From: Bacillota bacterium
GTDB taxonomy: Bacteria > Bacillota > Clostridia > Christensenellales > SZUA-584
Assembly (NCBI GenBank): GCA_023391105.1
Contig: JAEWBO010000035.1
Location: 1 to 14,522 of the forward strand
DNA length: 14,522 nucleotides
Direction of reading: 5' to 3'
The notes beneath the pieces were generated by a model. The model was given only the letters and a program-made list of their open reading frames with translations, was not told the DNA's origin and made no database searches. Shown in pieces: positions 5,461-12,990 of the stretch. Within the stretch, counting starts at the first letter, position 1; each line of letters begins with the position of its first letter. The position numbers and the translations under genes were made by a program.

Positions 5461-5494
5461 CTTGTCGCTTTAGCGGAAGGCAAATAGCGATAAG
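5461..5494. other. Unassigned 9-bp inverted repeat
   Basis: CTTGTCGCT (5461-5469) pairs with AGCGATAAG (5486-5494) with one G-U pair and a 16-base loop. It lies between the ftsH terminator and the riboswitch promoter. On the minus strand a CGGCTTTTTG follows, so a poor second terminator for ftsH is possible; no known RNA family was recognised. The rest of 5495-5567 shows nothing supportable. Confidence 0.4.
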
Positions 5495-5567
5495 AAGGTA
5501 TGACTGAGACGGGCAACCATATCAATTGATTAGTAAACGCTTGTCCATCTATATCTGCAAATACTGT

Positions 5568-5614
5568 AAGAAATAAAGAAAGGCCGCCGCGCAGCTGCCG
5601 CTCCACAGTGGCCT
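5568..5614 (-). terminator. Terminator after ftsH
   Basis: On the minus strand AGGCC (5610-5614) pairs with GGCCT (5581-5585) around a GC-rich interior, followed by the T-rich tail TTTCTTTATTT. It lies about 35 bases past the ftsH stop and closes the mnmE-to-ftsH block. Confidence 0.7.
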
Positions 5615-5647
5615 ATACTTTATTACATTGTTTTATGGTGTGTTCAA

Positions 5648-7573
5648 TTAATGAATGATCTTTGGCTCCTCAGGTTTTTCAGTCTCTGTTTTCTCTTCCT
5701 TTGCCGCTTTTTCTATAGGCGGAAGCTCTTCGCCGTTCCAGAGCTTTGCAAACTCTTCGCCGTCAATCTTCTCTCTTTCGATAAGCACAGCCGCCACCTT
5801 ATGAAGAAGCTCCTGTTTGTCCTTAAGAATTTCCTCCGCTTTCGCAAAGGCACTGTCGAGTATTTTTTTCGTCTCCACATCTACCCTGTAGGCAAGGTCT
5901 TCGGAATACGTCTTCGTGTGGCCAATCTCCTTACCCAGGAACAGCTCTTGACTGCTTCCGAGAAAGAACGGGCCGATTTCATCGCTCATGCCAAACTTGA
6001 TAACCATGTTCCGTGCAATATCCGACGCGCGCTGAAGATCGCTGACGGCGCCGGTGCTCACATCACCGAGTATCAGTTTTTCGGCAGCTCTGCCGCCCAG
6101 CATCATTGTGAGGTCGGCCAGAAGCTTGCTCTTGAACACATGCTGGCTGTCTTCCTCGGGCAGCGTCATTGTGTAGCCAGCCGCCATACCTCTCGGAATG
6201 ATGGAGACTTCATGAACAGGATCACACTCAGGCTGCGCCTTGGCGCATATTGCATGCCCCACCTCGTGATATGCCGTGCACCGCTTATCCTTCTCGGTGA
6301 TGATGCGGGATTTCTTTTCAGGACCCGCGATCACACGCGTAATGGCTTCCTCAACCTCTACCATGGTGATTTTGAGCTTTTTGACACGCGCCGTGAGAAT
6401 GGCCGCCTCATTAAGCACGTTTTCCAAATCCGCGCCGATAAATCCCGGCGTTCGCTTGGCAAGAACTTTTAAATCCACATCGTCTGCAAGCGGCTTGCCC
6501 TTGGCATGCACGCGAAGTATTTCCTCACGGCCTTTGACATCCGGATAGTTGACGACAATCTGTCTGTCGAAACGGCCCGGGCGCAGCAGCGCCGGATCGA
6601 GTATGTCCTTACGGTTGGTGGCCGCGAGAATGATGATGCCCTCGTTCGTCTGGAAGCCATCCATCTCAACAAGCAGCTGGTTCAGTGTCTGCTCGCGCTC
6701 ATCATGGCCGCCGCCCATGCCGCTGCCTCTCTGGCGTCCCACCGCGTCAATTTCGTCTATGAACAATATACAGGGCGAGTTCTTTTTGGCGTTCTCAAAC
6801 ATGTCGCGCACACGCGAAGCGCCCACGCCCACAAACATTTCCACAAAATCACTGCCGCTGATGGAGAAGAACGGTACGCCTGCTTCACCTGCTACCGCCT
6901 TGGCCAGCAGCGTTTTGCCGCCGCCCGGAGGGCCCACAAGCAGCACGCCCTTGGGAATGCGCGCACCCAGATCGATAAACCGTTTGGGATTTTTCAAAAA
7001 ATCAACGATTTCAGCCAGCTCCGCCTTTTCTTCATCGGCACCCGCCACATCAATAAACGTCTTTTTATTCTTATCGTTCACCTGCATGCGCGCGCGTGAT
7101 TTCCCGAAAGAAAGCGCTTTGTTCCCGCTTCCCTGCTGCTGACGCATGATAAAATAGAAGAACAGTATCACAATCGCGGTAGGAATCAAAAACGGAAGCA
7201 GTGTCTCGAATATGGAAGGCTGCGGCAAGGGTGATACCGTAAAGCTTTCGAATCCATATTCCAGCGTGTTTTCAGCACCCGTAATCGCCTTCATATCCTC
7301 GTTAAACTGATCAAGACTCGGTATATATGTATAGTAATCGTATTCAGCCGGAAATTTATCTTTAACGACCTGGGTCTCCGATTTGAGCGCATAAAGATCA
7401 TGATCCATGATCACGACCGATCCGATCTGCTTATTTTCGACGTTTTTTAGAAACTCGTCATATTTAATTTTGCGCGAATCAGTTGTGTTGGCTGCCGTTA
7501 ACCAGTTTATTAAAAGCAATACAGCGGCGAAGCCAAGTATGTATATCAGCGATCCACGAGCTGATTTCTTCAA
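5648..7573 (-). CDS. ftsH: ATP-dependent zinc metalloprotease FtsH
   Basis: 641 residues, normal length. It is a membrane-anchored AAA+ protease that extracts and degrades misfolded membrane proteins and short-lived cytosolic regulators as a hexamer. TM1 is at about 8-27, an extracellular domain at 28-121 and TM2 at about 122-143. The AAA+ domain has Walker A GPPGGGKT (214-221), Walker B ILFIDEID (269-276) and the second region of homology ending RPGRFDRQ (331-338). The protease domain has zinc motif HEVGH (436-440) and a third ligand Asp near 512 (SDLQRA). The pore motif FVGVGA follows Walker A. The start is TTG at 7573, chosen for its AGGAGG site 7-8 bases upstream. Walker A has Gly where Thr is usual (GPPGTGKT). 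It is last of the tilS-hpt-ftsH group and has its own promoter. The acidic tail is variable in the family. Confidence 0.98.
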   Translation of the reverse strand: MKKSARGSLIYILGFAAVLLLINWLTAANTTDSRKIKYDEFLKNVENKQIGSVVIMDHDLYALKSETQVVKDKFPAEYDYYTYIPSLDQFNEDMKAITGAENTLEYGFESFTVSPLPQPSIFETLLPFLIPTAIVILFFYFIMRQQQGSGNKALSFGKSRARMQVNDKNKKTFIDVAGADEEKAELAEIVDFLKNPKRFIDLGARIPKGVLLVGPPGGGKTLLAKAVAGEAGVPFFSISGSDFVEMFVGVGASRVRDMFENAKKNSPCILFIDEIDAVGRQRGSGMGGGHDEREQTLNQLLVEMDGFQTNEGIIILAATNRKDILDPALLRPGRFDRQIVVNYPDVKGREEILRVHAKGKPLADDVDLKVLAKRTPGFIGADLENVLNEAAILTARVKKLKITMVEVEEAITRVIAGPEKKSRIITEKDKRCTAYHEVGHAICAKAQPECDPVHEVSIIPRGMAAGYTMTLPEEDSQHVFKSKLLADLTMMLGGRAAEKLILGDVSTGAVSDLQRASDIARNMVIKFGMSDEIGPFFLGSSQELFLGKEIGHTKTYSEDLAYRVDVETKKILDSAFAKAEEILKDKQELLHKVAAVLIEREKIDGEEFAKLWNGEELPPIEKAAKEEKTETEKPEEPKIIH

Positions 7574-7605
7574 ATTGCTGTCCTCCTAGTTTTACTTTGT
7601 CTGAC

Positions 7606-7634
7606 ATTCTATCATATCGTTATCTGGTTTTCAA
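7606..7634 (-). promoter_or_regulatory. Promoter of ftsH
   Basis: On the minus strand TTGAAA (7629-7634), 17-base spacer, TAGAAT (7606-7611): each hexamer matches consensus at 5 of 6. The predicted start near 7599 gives a leader of about 26 bases with AGGAGG. It allows ftsH expression independent of tilS-hpt. Confidence 0.7.
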
Positions 7635-7651
7635 TTAACCAGATATGAACG
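7618..7651. promoter_or_regulatory. Dyad over the ftsH -35 box, candidate operator
   Basis: TATCTGGTT (7621-7629), a 7-base spacer, AACCAGATA (7637-7645): a perfect 9-bp inverted repeat, with CGTT (7618-7621) and AACG (7648-7651) flanking it. The spacer and one arm contain the ftsH -35 hexamer. No T tract follows on either strand, which argues against a terminator. It does not match the CIRCE (HrcA) or CtsR site patterns. Confidence 0.55.
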
Positions 7652-7675
7652 ATGTTTAAACATTAGATAGCTTGA

Positions 7676-8215
7676 CTATCCTTGATAAACTTCGGGCTTA
7701 AGCTCTCCGATATATTTTAAGTTGCGGTATTTTTCAGCGTAATCAAGGCCGTAGCCCACGATGAAAACATCCGGTACCTCAAAGCCCACATAGTCTGCGT
7801 GAAAATCGACCTTGCGCCGTTCCGGCTTGTCGAACAGACAGCATGTTTTGAGCATGGCGGGGTTGCGGGATCTAAGCGTTTTGGTCAGATATTGAAGCGT
7901 CAGCCCTGAATCCACAATATCTTCTATGATTAACACGTTTTTACCCGAGATGTCTTCTTCAAGGTCGTATTGTATACGCACCGCACCCGAAGACACCGAC
8001 GAGCATCCATAGCTTGATACTGACATGAAGTTCATATGAACCGGAATATCCAGCTCTCTGACCAGATCCGCATAGAACATCACAGCACCCCGAAGAACAC
8101 CAACCGTGAGTACCTCCTGTCCCTTAAGGTCCTGTCTGATTTGCGTTGCCAGTTCCCCTACCCTTGATCTAAGCTGCTCTTCCGTGTAAAGTACCCGCAG
8201 GATGTCATTATGCAT
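7676..8215 (-). CDS. hpt: Hypoxanthine (guanine) phosphoribosyltransferase
   Basis: 179 residues, the bacterial HPRT length. It converts hypoxanthine, and usually guanine, with PRPP into IMP or GMP, the cytosolic purine-salvage step. The PRPP-binding signature VLIIEDIVDSGLTL is at 94-107, the diphosphate loop LRGA at 41-44 and the flexible-loop SSYG at 67-70. The base-binding part DKPERRKVDFHADYVGFEVPD follows at about 129. The ribosome site GAGGAG lies inside the last codons of tilS and the two genes are separated by two bases, so they are translationally coupled. The tilS-hpt-ftsH order is conserved in Bacillus and many Firmicutes. Confidence 0.96.
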   Translation of the reverse strand: MHNDILRVLYTEEQLRSRVGELATQIRQDLKGQEVLTVGVLRGAVMFYADLVRELDIPVHMNFMSVSSYGCSSVSSGAVRIQYDLEEDISGKNVLIIEDIVDSGLTLQYLTKTLRSRNPAMLKTCCLFDKPERRKVDFHADYVGFEVPDVFIVGYGLDYAEKYRNLKYIGELKPEVYQG

Positions 8216-8217
8216 TT

Positions 8218-9549
8218 TTATATCTCCTCACATTTTATCTCAAAACATTGGCAGTTTTGTTTAACTTTTGACGTTTCCGAAACGCCCACACCGACGACCC
8301 AGAACACCTCACTGCCCTTTGCCAGCACCACGAGATTGTCGCGCTGCGCAAGCGGCACCTTTTTATCCGAAAGGTAATCACTGAGACGCTTTTTGCCGCC
8401 CAGACCGAGCGGATAAATATAGTCTCCCTCGCGCCTTGTGCGAAAACACGCCCCGCTTAAGGGTTCACCGGCAAAATATTCGGCCCCGCACTTAAAGCTG
8501 ACGTTTCCCCGGCAGCGCCCGCAGTTTAGCGCGACATTTCCCAGCGTATATCGGCCTTCTCCGTGAAAGTCGATTAAAATATTATTATACGTCTTCCCCT
8601 TGTTTTTGCCAATACTCAGTTTGCCGTATTCCACGGCTGCCATCAGGCCGCGCGGCAGTTCAATGCGTTTTCCCGACAGTCTCTTTTCTGCGAGGATAAG
8701 CATATCGTCCACATGTCCCTGCGTCAGATCCTGAAGCCCCCATTTGCCCTGTATCGCCAGCCGAAGCATGCGTTTTCTGATCGCGGGCAGCTGTTCAAGA
8801 AGCGTATCGATATTGACAGCGATGCCGTCCTTTGTAGCCTCAATGCCGCCGGCGATGCGCGCCGCTTCCATCAGCGCTGCTTCGTCCTCAGCCAACAGCT
8901 TCGCCGCCTGCGCGATATGCATTATCGCCTTTTCGTTGACAGCCTTGAACCTTGGCAACACCTCCGCACGCACGTAATTGCGCGTATAGGCAATGTCGTC
9001 GTTGGTGCTGTCATACACATATGAAACCCCATATTCCGCCGCGTAGCTCTCAATTTCTTCGCGCGTGATGTCAAGCAGCGGCCTGATATATCGGCCGCGT
9101 ACCTCAGGTATGCCGCAAAGCCCTGAAAGACCGGTGCCGCGGCACAGGTTCATGATCACCGTCTCCGCCATATCGCCCGCATGATGCGCCGTGGCAATAA
9201 AGGCTGCTTCCTGAGAATCCAGAAACGTATACCGCGCCTCGCGCGCCGCGGTTTCGATGGATATACCTTTTTCGCAGGACAGTTTCATAACATCCTCACT
9301 GCCCGTCACACACTTAACGCCGCGTTTTTCGCATTCGCTCATCACAAAGCGCATATCCTCAAGTGACTTTTCTCCCCGTATGCCGTGTTCGAAATGAATA
9401 GCCACTACTATTATGTTCATTTCTATGCGCAAATTGCATAAAACATCAAGCAGCACCATCGAATCGACGCCGCCGCTCACAGCTACGCCCACGATATCGC
9501 CCTGTTTGATGCCAAATCCGATCAATTTTTGCCTAACGTGCGTTTTCAT
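8218..9549 (-). CDS. tilS: tRNA(Ile)-lysidine synthetase TilS
   Basis: 443 residues. It ligates lysine to C34 of the CAU-anticodon isoleucine tRNA using ATP, changing both its codon reading (AUA) and its charging identity; essential in most bacteria. The PP-loop ATPase motif SGGVDS is at 25-30, the HFEHGIRGE segment near 52-60 and HHAGDMAET at 122-130, followed by RGTGLSGL. A central TilS domain and a C-terminal domain (FRTRREGDYIYPLGLGGKKRLSDYLSD..., about 365-395) complete the long form. The ATG at 9549 has no Shine-Dalgarno; a TATAAT is 15 bases upstream, so the mRNA from that promoter would have a leader of under ten bases. Read-through from mnmG is also possible, as no terminator is seen in the 67-base gap. 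Confidence 0.96.
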   Translation of the reverse strand: MKTHVRQKLIGFGIKQGDIVGVAVSGGVDSMVLLDVLCNLRIEMNIIVVAIHFEHGIRGEKSLEDMRFVMSECEKRGVKCVTGSEDVMKLSCEKGISIETAAREARYTFLDSQEAAFIATAHHAGDMAETVIMNLCRGTGLSGLCGIPEVRGRYIRPLLDITREEIESYAAEYGVSYVYDSTNDDIAYTRNYVRAEVLPRFKAVNEKAIMHIAQAAKLLAEDEAALMEAARIAGGIEATKDGIAVNIDTLLEQLPAIRKRMLRLAIQGKWGLQDLTQGHVDDMLILAEKRLSGKRIELPRGLMAAVEYGKLSIGKNKGKTYNNILIDFHGEGRYTLGNVALNCGRCRGNVSFKCGAEYFAGEPLSGACFRTRREGDYIYPLGLGGKKRLSDYLSDKKVPLAQRDNLVVLAKGSEVFWVVGVGVSETSKVKQNCQCFEIKCEEI

Positions 9550-9564
9550 ACGTTTATATTAGCA

Positions 9565-9592
9565 ATTATACCCTTGTGCCGCAATACCGCAA
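9565..9592 (-). promoter_or_regulatory. Probable tilS promoter, nearly leaderless
   Basis: On the minus strand TATAAT (9565-9570) is perfect, with TTGCGG (9587-9592, 3 of 6) upstream at a 16-base spacing. A start about 7 bases past the -10 box would fall near 9558, only 8-9 bases before the tilS ATG. Confidence 0.5.
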
Positions 9593-9616
9593 AGTATCAT
9601 TGTCATTTAGAACACT

Positions 9617-11470
9617 TTATTTCTTGCTGCTGAAATAAACGACAAGCACCGATATATCCGCCGGAGACACACCGGGCATGCGCATGGCCTGCCCCAGCGT
9701 TTCGGGATGAACAGCATTGAGCTTTGCCGCCGCCTCCAGACGCAGCCCGCCCAGGGTTTTATAATCAAAATCAACCGGCAGCTTTTTCTTTTCCATTGAT
9801 GCAAACCTTGCGACCTGCCGCTCCTGCTTTTCAATATAGCCTGCGTATCTGATCTCAGTTTCCACGCATTCGGCCACGTCCTTTGGCGCATCCGCACCAC
9901 AGACAGTTGCCAAGTCAGCATAGCCGATGCCCTGCCGCGTGAGCAGCGACGCCGCCTTCACCGGGCTTTTGAGCTCGCTCTGCTCCTTGCTTTTCAGCAA
10001 CGCGTTTGCTCTTTCCAAATCCACCGTGCAGCCGTAAAGGCGCTGCTTTTCTTTTTCTACCGCGTCGCGTTTTCTCATAAACGCGTCGTATCGTTCGTCC
10101 GTCACGAGACCCACAAGCCGCCCTTTTTCGGTGAGCCGCACATCCGCATTGTCCTGACGCAGCAGCAGGCGGTATTCCGCCCTTGCCGTCATCATCCTGT
10201 ACGGCTCCGATGTGCCTTTGGTGACAAGATCGTCAATCAGCACGCCCGCGTAGGCGTCGCTTCTTCCTAATATCAGCGGCTCCTCCTGCTTCACATATTG
10301 TGCCGCATTGATGCCCGCTAATATCCCCTGCGCCGCCGCTTCCTCGTAGCCCGACGTGCCATTGATCTGCCCAGCGCAGAAAAGGCCGCTCACTTCTCTT
10401 GACTCCAGCGACGATTTGATACCGAGCGGATCAATACAGTCGTATTCGATCGCGTAGGCCGTACGCATAAACACCGCTTTTTCCAAGCCCGGCACACTGC
10501 GATACATCTCCTTTTGCACCTCTTCGGGCAGCGACGAGCTCATGCCCTGTATATACATCTCGTTCGTCCATTCGCCTTCGGGCTCAATGAATATTTGATG
10601 CCGCTCCCTGTGCGGAAACTTGACCACCTTGTCCTCGATAGACGGGCAATAGCGCGGCCCCGTGCCTTCAATAGAACCGCTGAAAAGCGGGCTGCGGTGG
10701 ATATTGCGCCGTATGATGTCATGCGTCTGTTCAGTTGTGTACGTCAGGTAGCAGGGATGCTGCTTTTTGGGCGCGTCCTTTGTTAAGAACGAAAAATATT
10801 GCGGATGTTCGTCACCGTACTGCGGCTGAGTCTTGGAAAAATCGATACTGCGTTTATCCACGCGCGCGGGCGTGCCCGTCTTAAACCGCTGTACCCGAAA
10901 ACCCAGCTCCGCAAGGCTTAATTTGTTCGCAGGAGCTAAACCCGAAGGCCCCTCAAACACGCTGTGCTCGCCGATGATCACACGGCCTTTCAGATAAACA
11001 CCCGTGGCCAGAATCACGGCCTTGGCTTCATAGCACGCGCCGAGGTTGGTTTCCACACCGCAAACGCTGCCGCCTTTTGTATTCACGCGCGACACCTCCG
11101 CGCTGGTGATATCCAGATTATCGGTGTTCTCGAGCGTCCATTTCATCACGCGCTGATACAGCTTTTTATCCTGCTGCGAACGCAGCGACTGTACCGCGGC
11201 CCCCTTGGAGGTGCCGAGCAGCTTGATTTGCATATATGCCGCGTCAGCACATAGCCCCATCTGTCCCCCCAAAGCGTCGATTTCGCGCACAAGATGACCC
11301 TTGCTCGTGCCCCCGATGGATGGATTGCACGCCATCAGCGCTATGCCGTCAAGGTTGATCGTCACCAGCAGCGTCTTTAGCCCCATTCTGGCGGGCGCCA
11401 GCGCTGCTTCGCAGCCTGCATGGCCTGCGCCCACCACAATCACATCATATTTTCCTGCGTTATAACCCAT
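9617..11470 (-). CDS. mnmG: tRNA uridine-34 modification enzyme MnmG (GidA)
   Basis: 617 residues. It is the FAD- and NADH-dependent partner of MnmE; together they build the carboxymethylaminomethyl group on U34 of tRNAs reading two-codon boxes. The Rossmann FAD motif GAGHAGCEAA is at 14-23, CNPSIGGTSKGHLVREID at 48-65 and GTSKGAAV at 86-93. The Cys in HPCYLTYT (240) matches the conserved catalytic cysteine. GLFCAGQINGTSGYEEAAAQG is the second FAD signature and YAGYIEKQERQ the C-terminal tRNA-binding part. It starts two bases after mnmE, whose last codons supply a modest GGGGAAA ribosome site, so the pair is coupled as expected for subunits of one complex. Confidence 0.98.
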   Translation of the reverse strand: MGYNAGKYDVIVVGAGHAGCEAALAPARMGLKTLLVTINLDGIALMACNPSIGGTSKGHLVREIDALGGQMGLCADAAYMQIKLLGTSKGAAVQSLRSQQDKKLYQRVMKWTLENTDNLDITSAEVSRVNTKGGSVCGVETNLGACYEAKAVILATGVYLKGRVIIGEHSVFEGPSGLAPANKLSLAELGFRVQRFKTGTPARVDKRSIDFSKTQPQYGDEHPQYFSFLTKDAPKKQHPCYLTYTTEQTHDIIRRNIHRSPLFSGSIEGTGPRYCPSIEDKVVKFPHRERHQIFIEPEGEWTNEMYIQGMSSSLPEEVQKEMYRSVPGLEKAVFMRTAYAIEYDCIDPLGIKSSLESREVSGLFCAGQINGTSGYEEAAAQGILAGINAAQYVKQEEPLILGRSDAYAGVLIDDLVTKGTSEPYRMMTARAEYRLLLRQDNADVRLTEKGRLVGLVTDERYDAFMRKRDAVEKEKQRLYGCTVDLERANALLKSKEQSELKSPVKAASLLTRQGIGYADLATVCGADAPKDVAECVETEIRYAGYIEKQERQVARFASMEKKKLPVDFDYKTLGGLRLEAAAKLNAVHPETLGQAMRMPGVSPADISVLVVYFSSKK

Positions 11471-11472
11471 GT

Positions 11473-12810
11473 CTATTTCCCCAAACAGAATGTATCAAAT
11501 ATGTTGTTGATAATCTCTTCCGTTGCCGTGACGCCCGTGATTTCTCCGAGAGCATCCCACGCTTCCTTTATATCGATGGTCACGCAATCCAGATCAGCCG
11601 TGTCAAACGCAATTGCTGCCGCTTCCAGGCTTTGTGCTGTGGTGCTTAACAGCTGCCAATGCCGCTCATTCGTCACCACCACATCATCCGCTTCACCGAA
11701 TTCAGGCAGCTTGATGGCGTTCAGCAGCGTATCGCGGCCAAAACCCGTTGCCGCGCTCACCTCAACCGTATCGCATCCAAGCATGTCGCGCACCTGTTCT
11801 TGTGTCACCTTGGCCTCAAGATCGCTCTTATTAAGCACCGCGATCAAACTGCCATTCAGCGCCGCATATATCTGTATATCCTCATCCGTGATCCCCGCCG
11901 CCCGGTCTATCACAAACAGCGTCAAATCAGCGTCTTTTGCCGCATTTCGCGCGCGTTCAATACCGATCTTCTCCACCTCGTCCGCTTCACTGCGGATGCC
12001 CGCCGTGTCGATGATCCGTACAGGAAACCCGTCTTTGATGATCACGTCGTCCACCACATCGCGCGTGGTGCCCGGAATCGCTGTGACGATCGCTCGGTCT
12101 CTATCCAAAAGCATATTGAAAAGCGAGGATTTCCCCACATTGGGACGCCCCACAATCGCCACACCAAAGCCGCTGCCCAGCATGCGTCCTGACGCGAACG
12201 TATCCGCGAGCCGCTGCGCACCCGTCTTAGCGCTTTCAATCAGCGGCAGGGCATCTCTTTGAATATCCGCTTCGATGTCCTCCTCAGGATATTCGATGCC
12301 CGCCTCAATGATGGCAAGCGCATCCGTGAGCTTGTTTTGAATCGCTGTAATCCGTTCAAAAAGGCCGCCGGCGAGCTGACGAAGCGCGGCATTTGCTGCC
12401 GCCGCCGAATTCGCACCGATCAGCTCCATGACCGCTCCGGCCGCCGATAGGTCCATCTTCCCCGCCAAAAACGCGCGCTGTGTGAACTCGCCCGGCGATG
12501 CCAGCCGCGCTCCGGCTTTTGAAAGCACACTGAGCACCCGCGAGAGCGTCACGCGGCCGCCGTGACCGTAAATTTCGGCCATATCTTCGCCCGTGTAGCT
12601 GCGCGGCGCATAAAAGCACGCAGCCATCACCTCGTCAATGCGTCCCGTTTCATCCTCTATATATCCCCGATAAAGCTGTGCATGCTGCTTTTGCTCTCTG
12701 CCGCGAAACACGGCACCGAGCACGCGGTGCGCATCCGGACCGGAAATACGCACCACGGCAATCGCGCCGCCGCTCGGCGTGGCCGGGGCGAAAATTGTAT
12801 CGTTTTGCAT
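11473..12810 (-). CDS. mnmE: tRNA modification GTPase MnmE (TrmE)
   Basis: 445 residues, typical length. It binds the formyl-folate donor and hydrolyses GTP while MnmG modifies tRNA U34. The N-terminal folate-binding domain is at 1-120 (DTIFAPATPSGGAIAVVRISG, residues 4-24; SPGEFTQRAFLAGKMDL). The G domain has G1 GRPNVGKS (221-228), G2 GTTRD (247-251), G3 DTAG (268-271) and G4 NKSD (327-330). The C-terminal CLGK (442-445) carries the conserved catalytic cysteine. A clean AAAGGAGA site precedes the ATG. It is first gene of the mnmE-mnmG(-tilS-hpt) run. In many Firmicutes rnpA, yidC and jag lie upstream of it and rsmG follows mnmG; neither is so here. Confidence 0.98.
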   Translation of the reverse strand: MQNDTIFAPATPSGGAIAVVRISGPDAHRVLGAVFRGREQKQHAQLYRGYIEDETGRIDEVMAACFYAPRSYTGEDMAEIYGHGGRVTLSRVLSVLSKAGARLASPGEFTQRAFLAGKMDLSAAGAVMELIGANSAAAANAALRQLAGGLFERITAIQNKLTDALAIIEAGIEYPEEDIEADIQRDALPLIESAKTGAQRLADTFASGRMLGSGFGVAIVGRPNVGKSSLFNMLLDRDRAIVTAIPGTTRDVVDDVIIKDGFPVRIIDTAGIRSEADEVEKIGIERARNAAKDADLTLFVIDRAAGITDEDIQIYAALNGSLIAVLNKSDLEAKVTQEQVRDMLGCDTVEVSAATGFGRDTLLNAIKLPEFGEADDVVVTNERHWQLLSTTAQSLEAAAIAFDTADLDCVTIDIKEAWDALGEITGVTATEEIINNIFDTFCLGK

Positions 12811-12834
12811 ATTGTCTCCTTTTTTTCAGGGCTA

Positions 12835-12863
12835 ATCATACCATAGTTTTTAATGTTTGCACA
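12835..12863 (-). promoter_or_regulatory. Candidate mnmE promoter
   Basis: On the minus strand TATGAT (12835-12840) is preceded at 17 bases by TGTGCA (12858-12863, 3 of 6). It is well placed about 25 bases before the mnmE ATG and downstream of the amt terminator, but the -35 box is weak. Confidence 0.45.
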
Positions 12864-12947
12864 TAGACGCTTCATACTGCGCGGCATGATGCCACCGCCC
12901 AAGTCACTTTTTACAGACGGTAAAATGAATAAAGAGCAACCGGCATG

Positions 12948-12977
12948 AAAAAGGCTGCCGCTTTCGCGACAGCCTTT
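12948..12977 (-). terminator. Rho-independent terminator of amt
   Basis: On the minus strand a 12-bp stem (12966-12977 with 12950-12961, one G-U pair) has a GAAA tetraloop and a TTTTT tail reaching 12948. It lies 14 bases past the amt stop and separates amt from mnmE. Confidence 0.9.
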
Positions 12978-12990
12978 AAAAGTCAATTAA

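Noticed and set aside
5651..6472. 273-codon plus-strand frame opposite ftsH, and similar long frames opposite hpt, tilS, mnmG, mnmE and amt
   Set aside because: Shadows of well-conserved minus-strand genes; no ribosome sites and no recognisable protein features.
7618..7651. Dyad upstream of ftsH as the hpt terminator
   Set aside because: No T tract follows on the minus strand; position on the ftsH -35 box fits an operator better.
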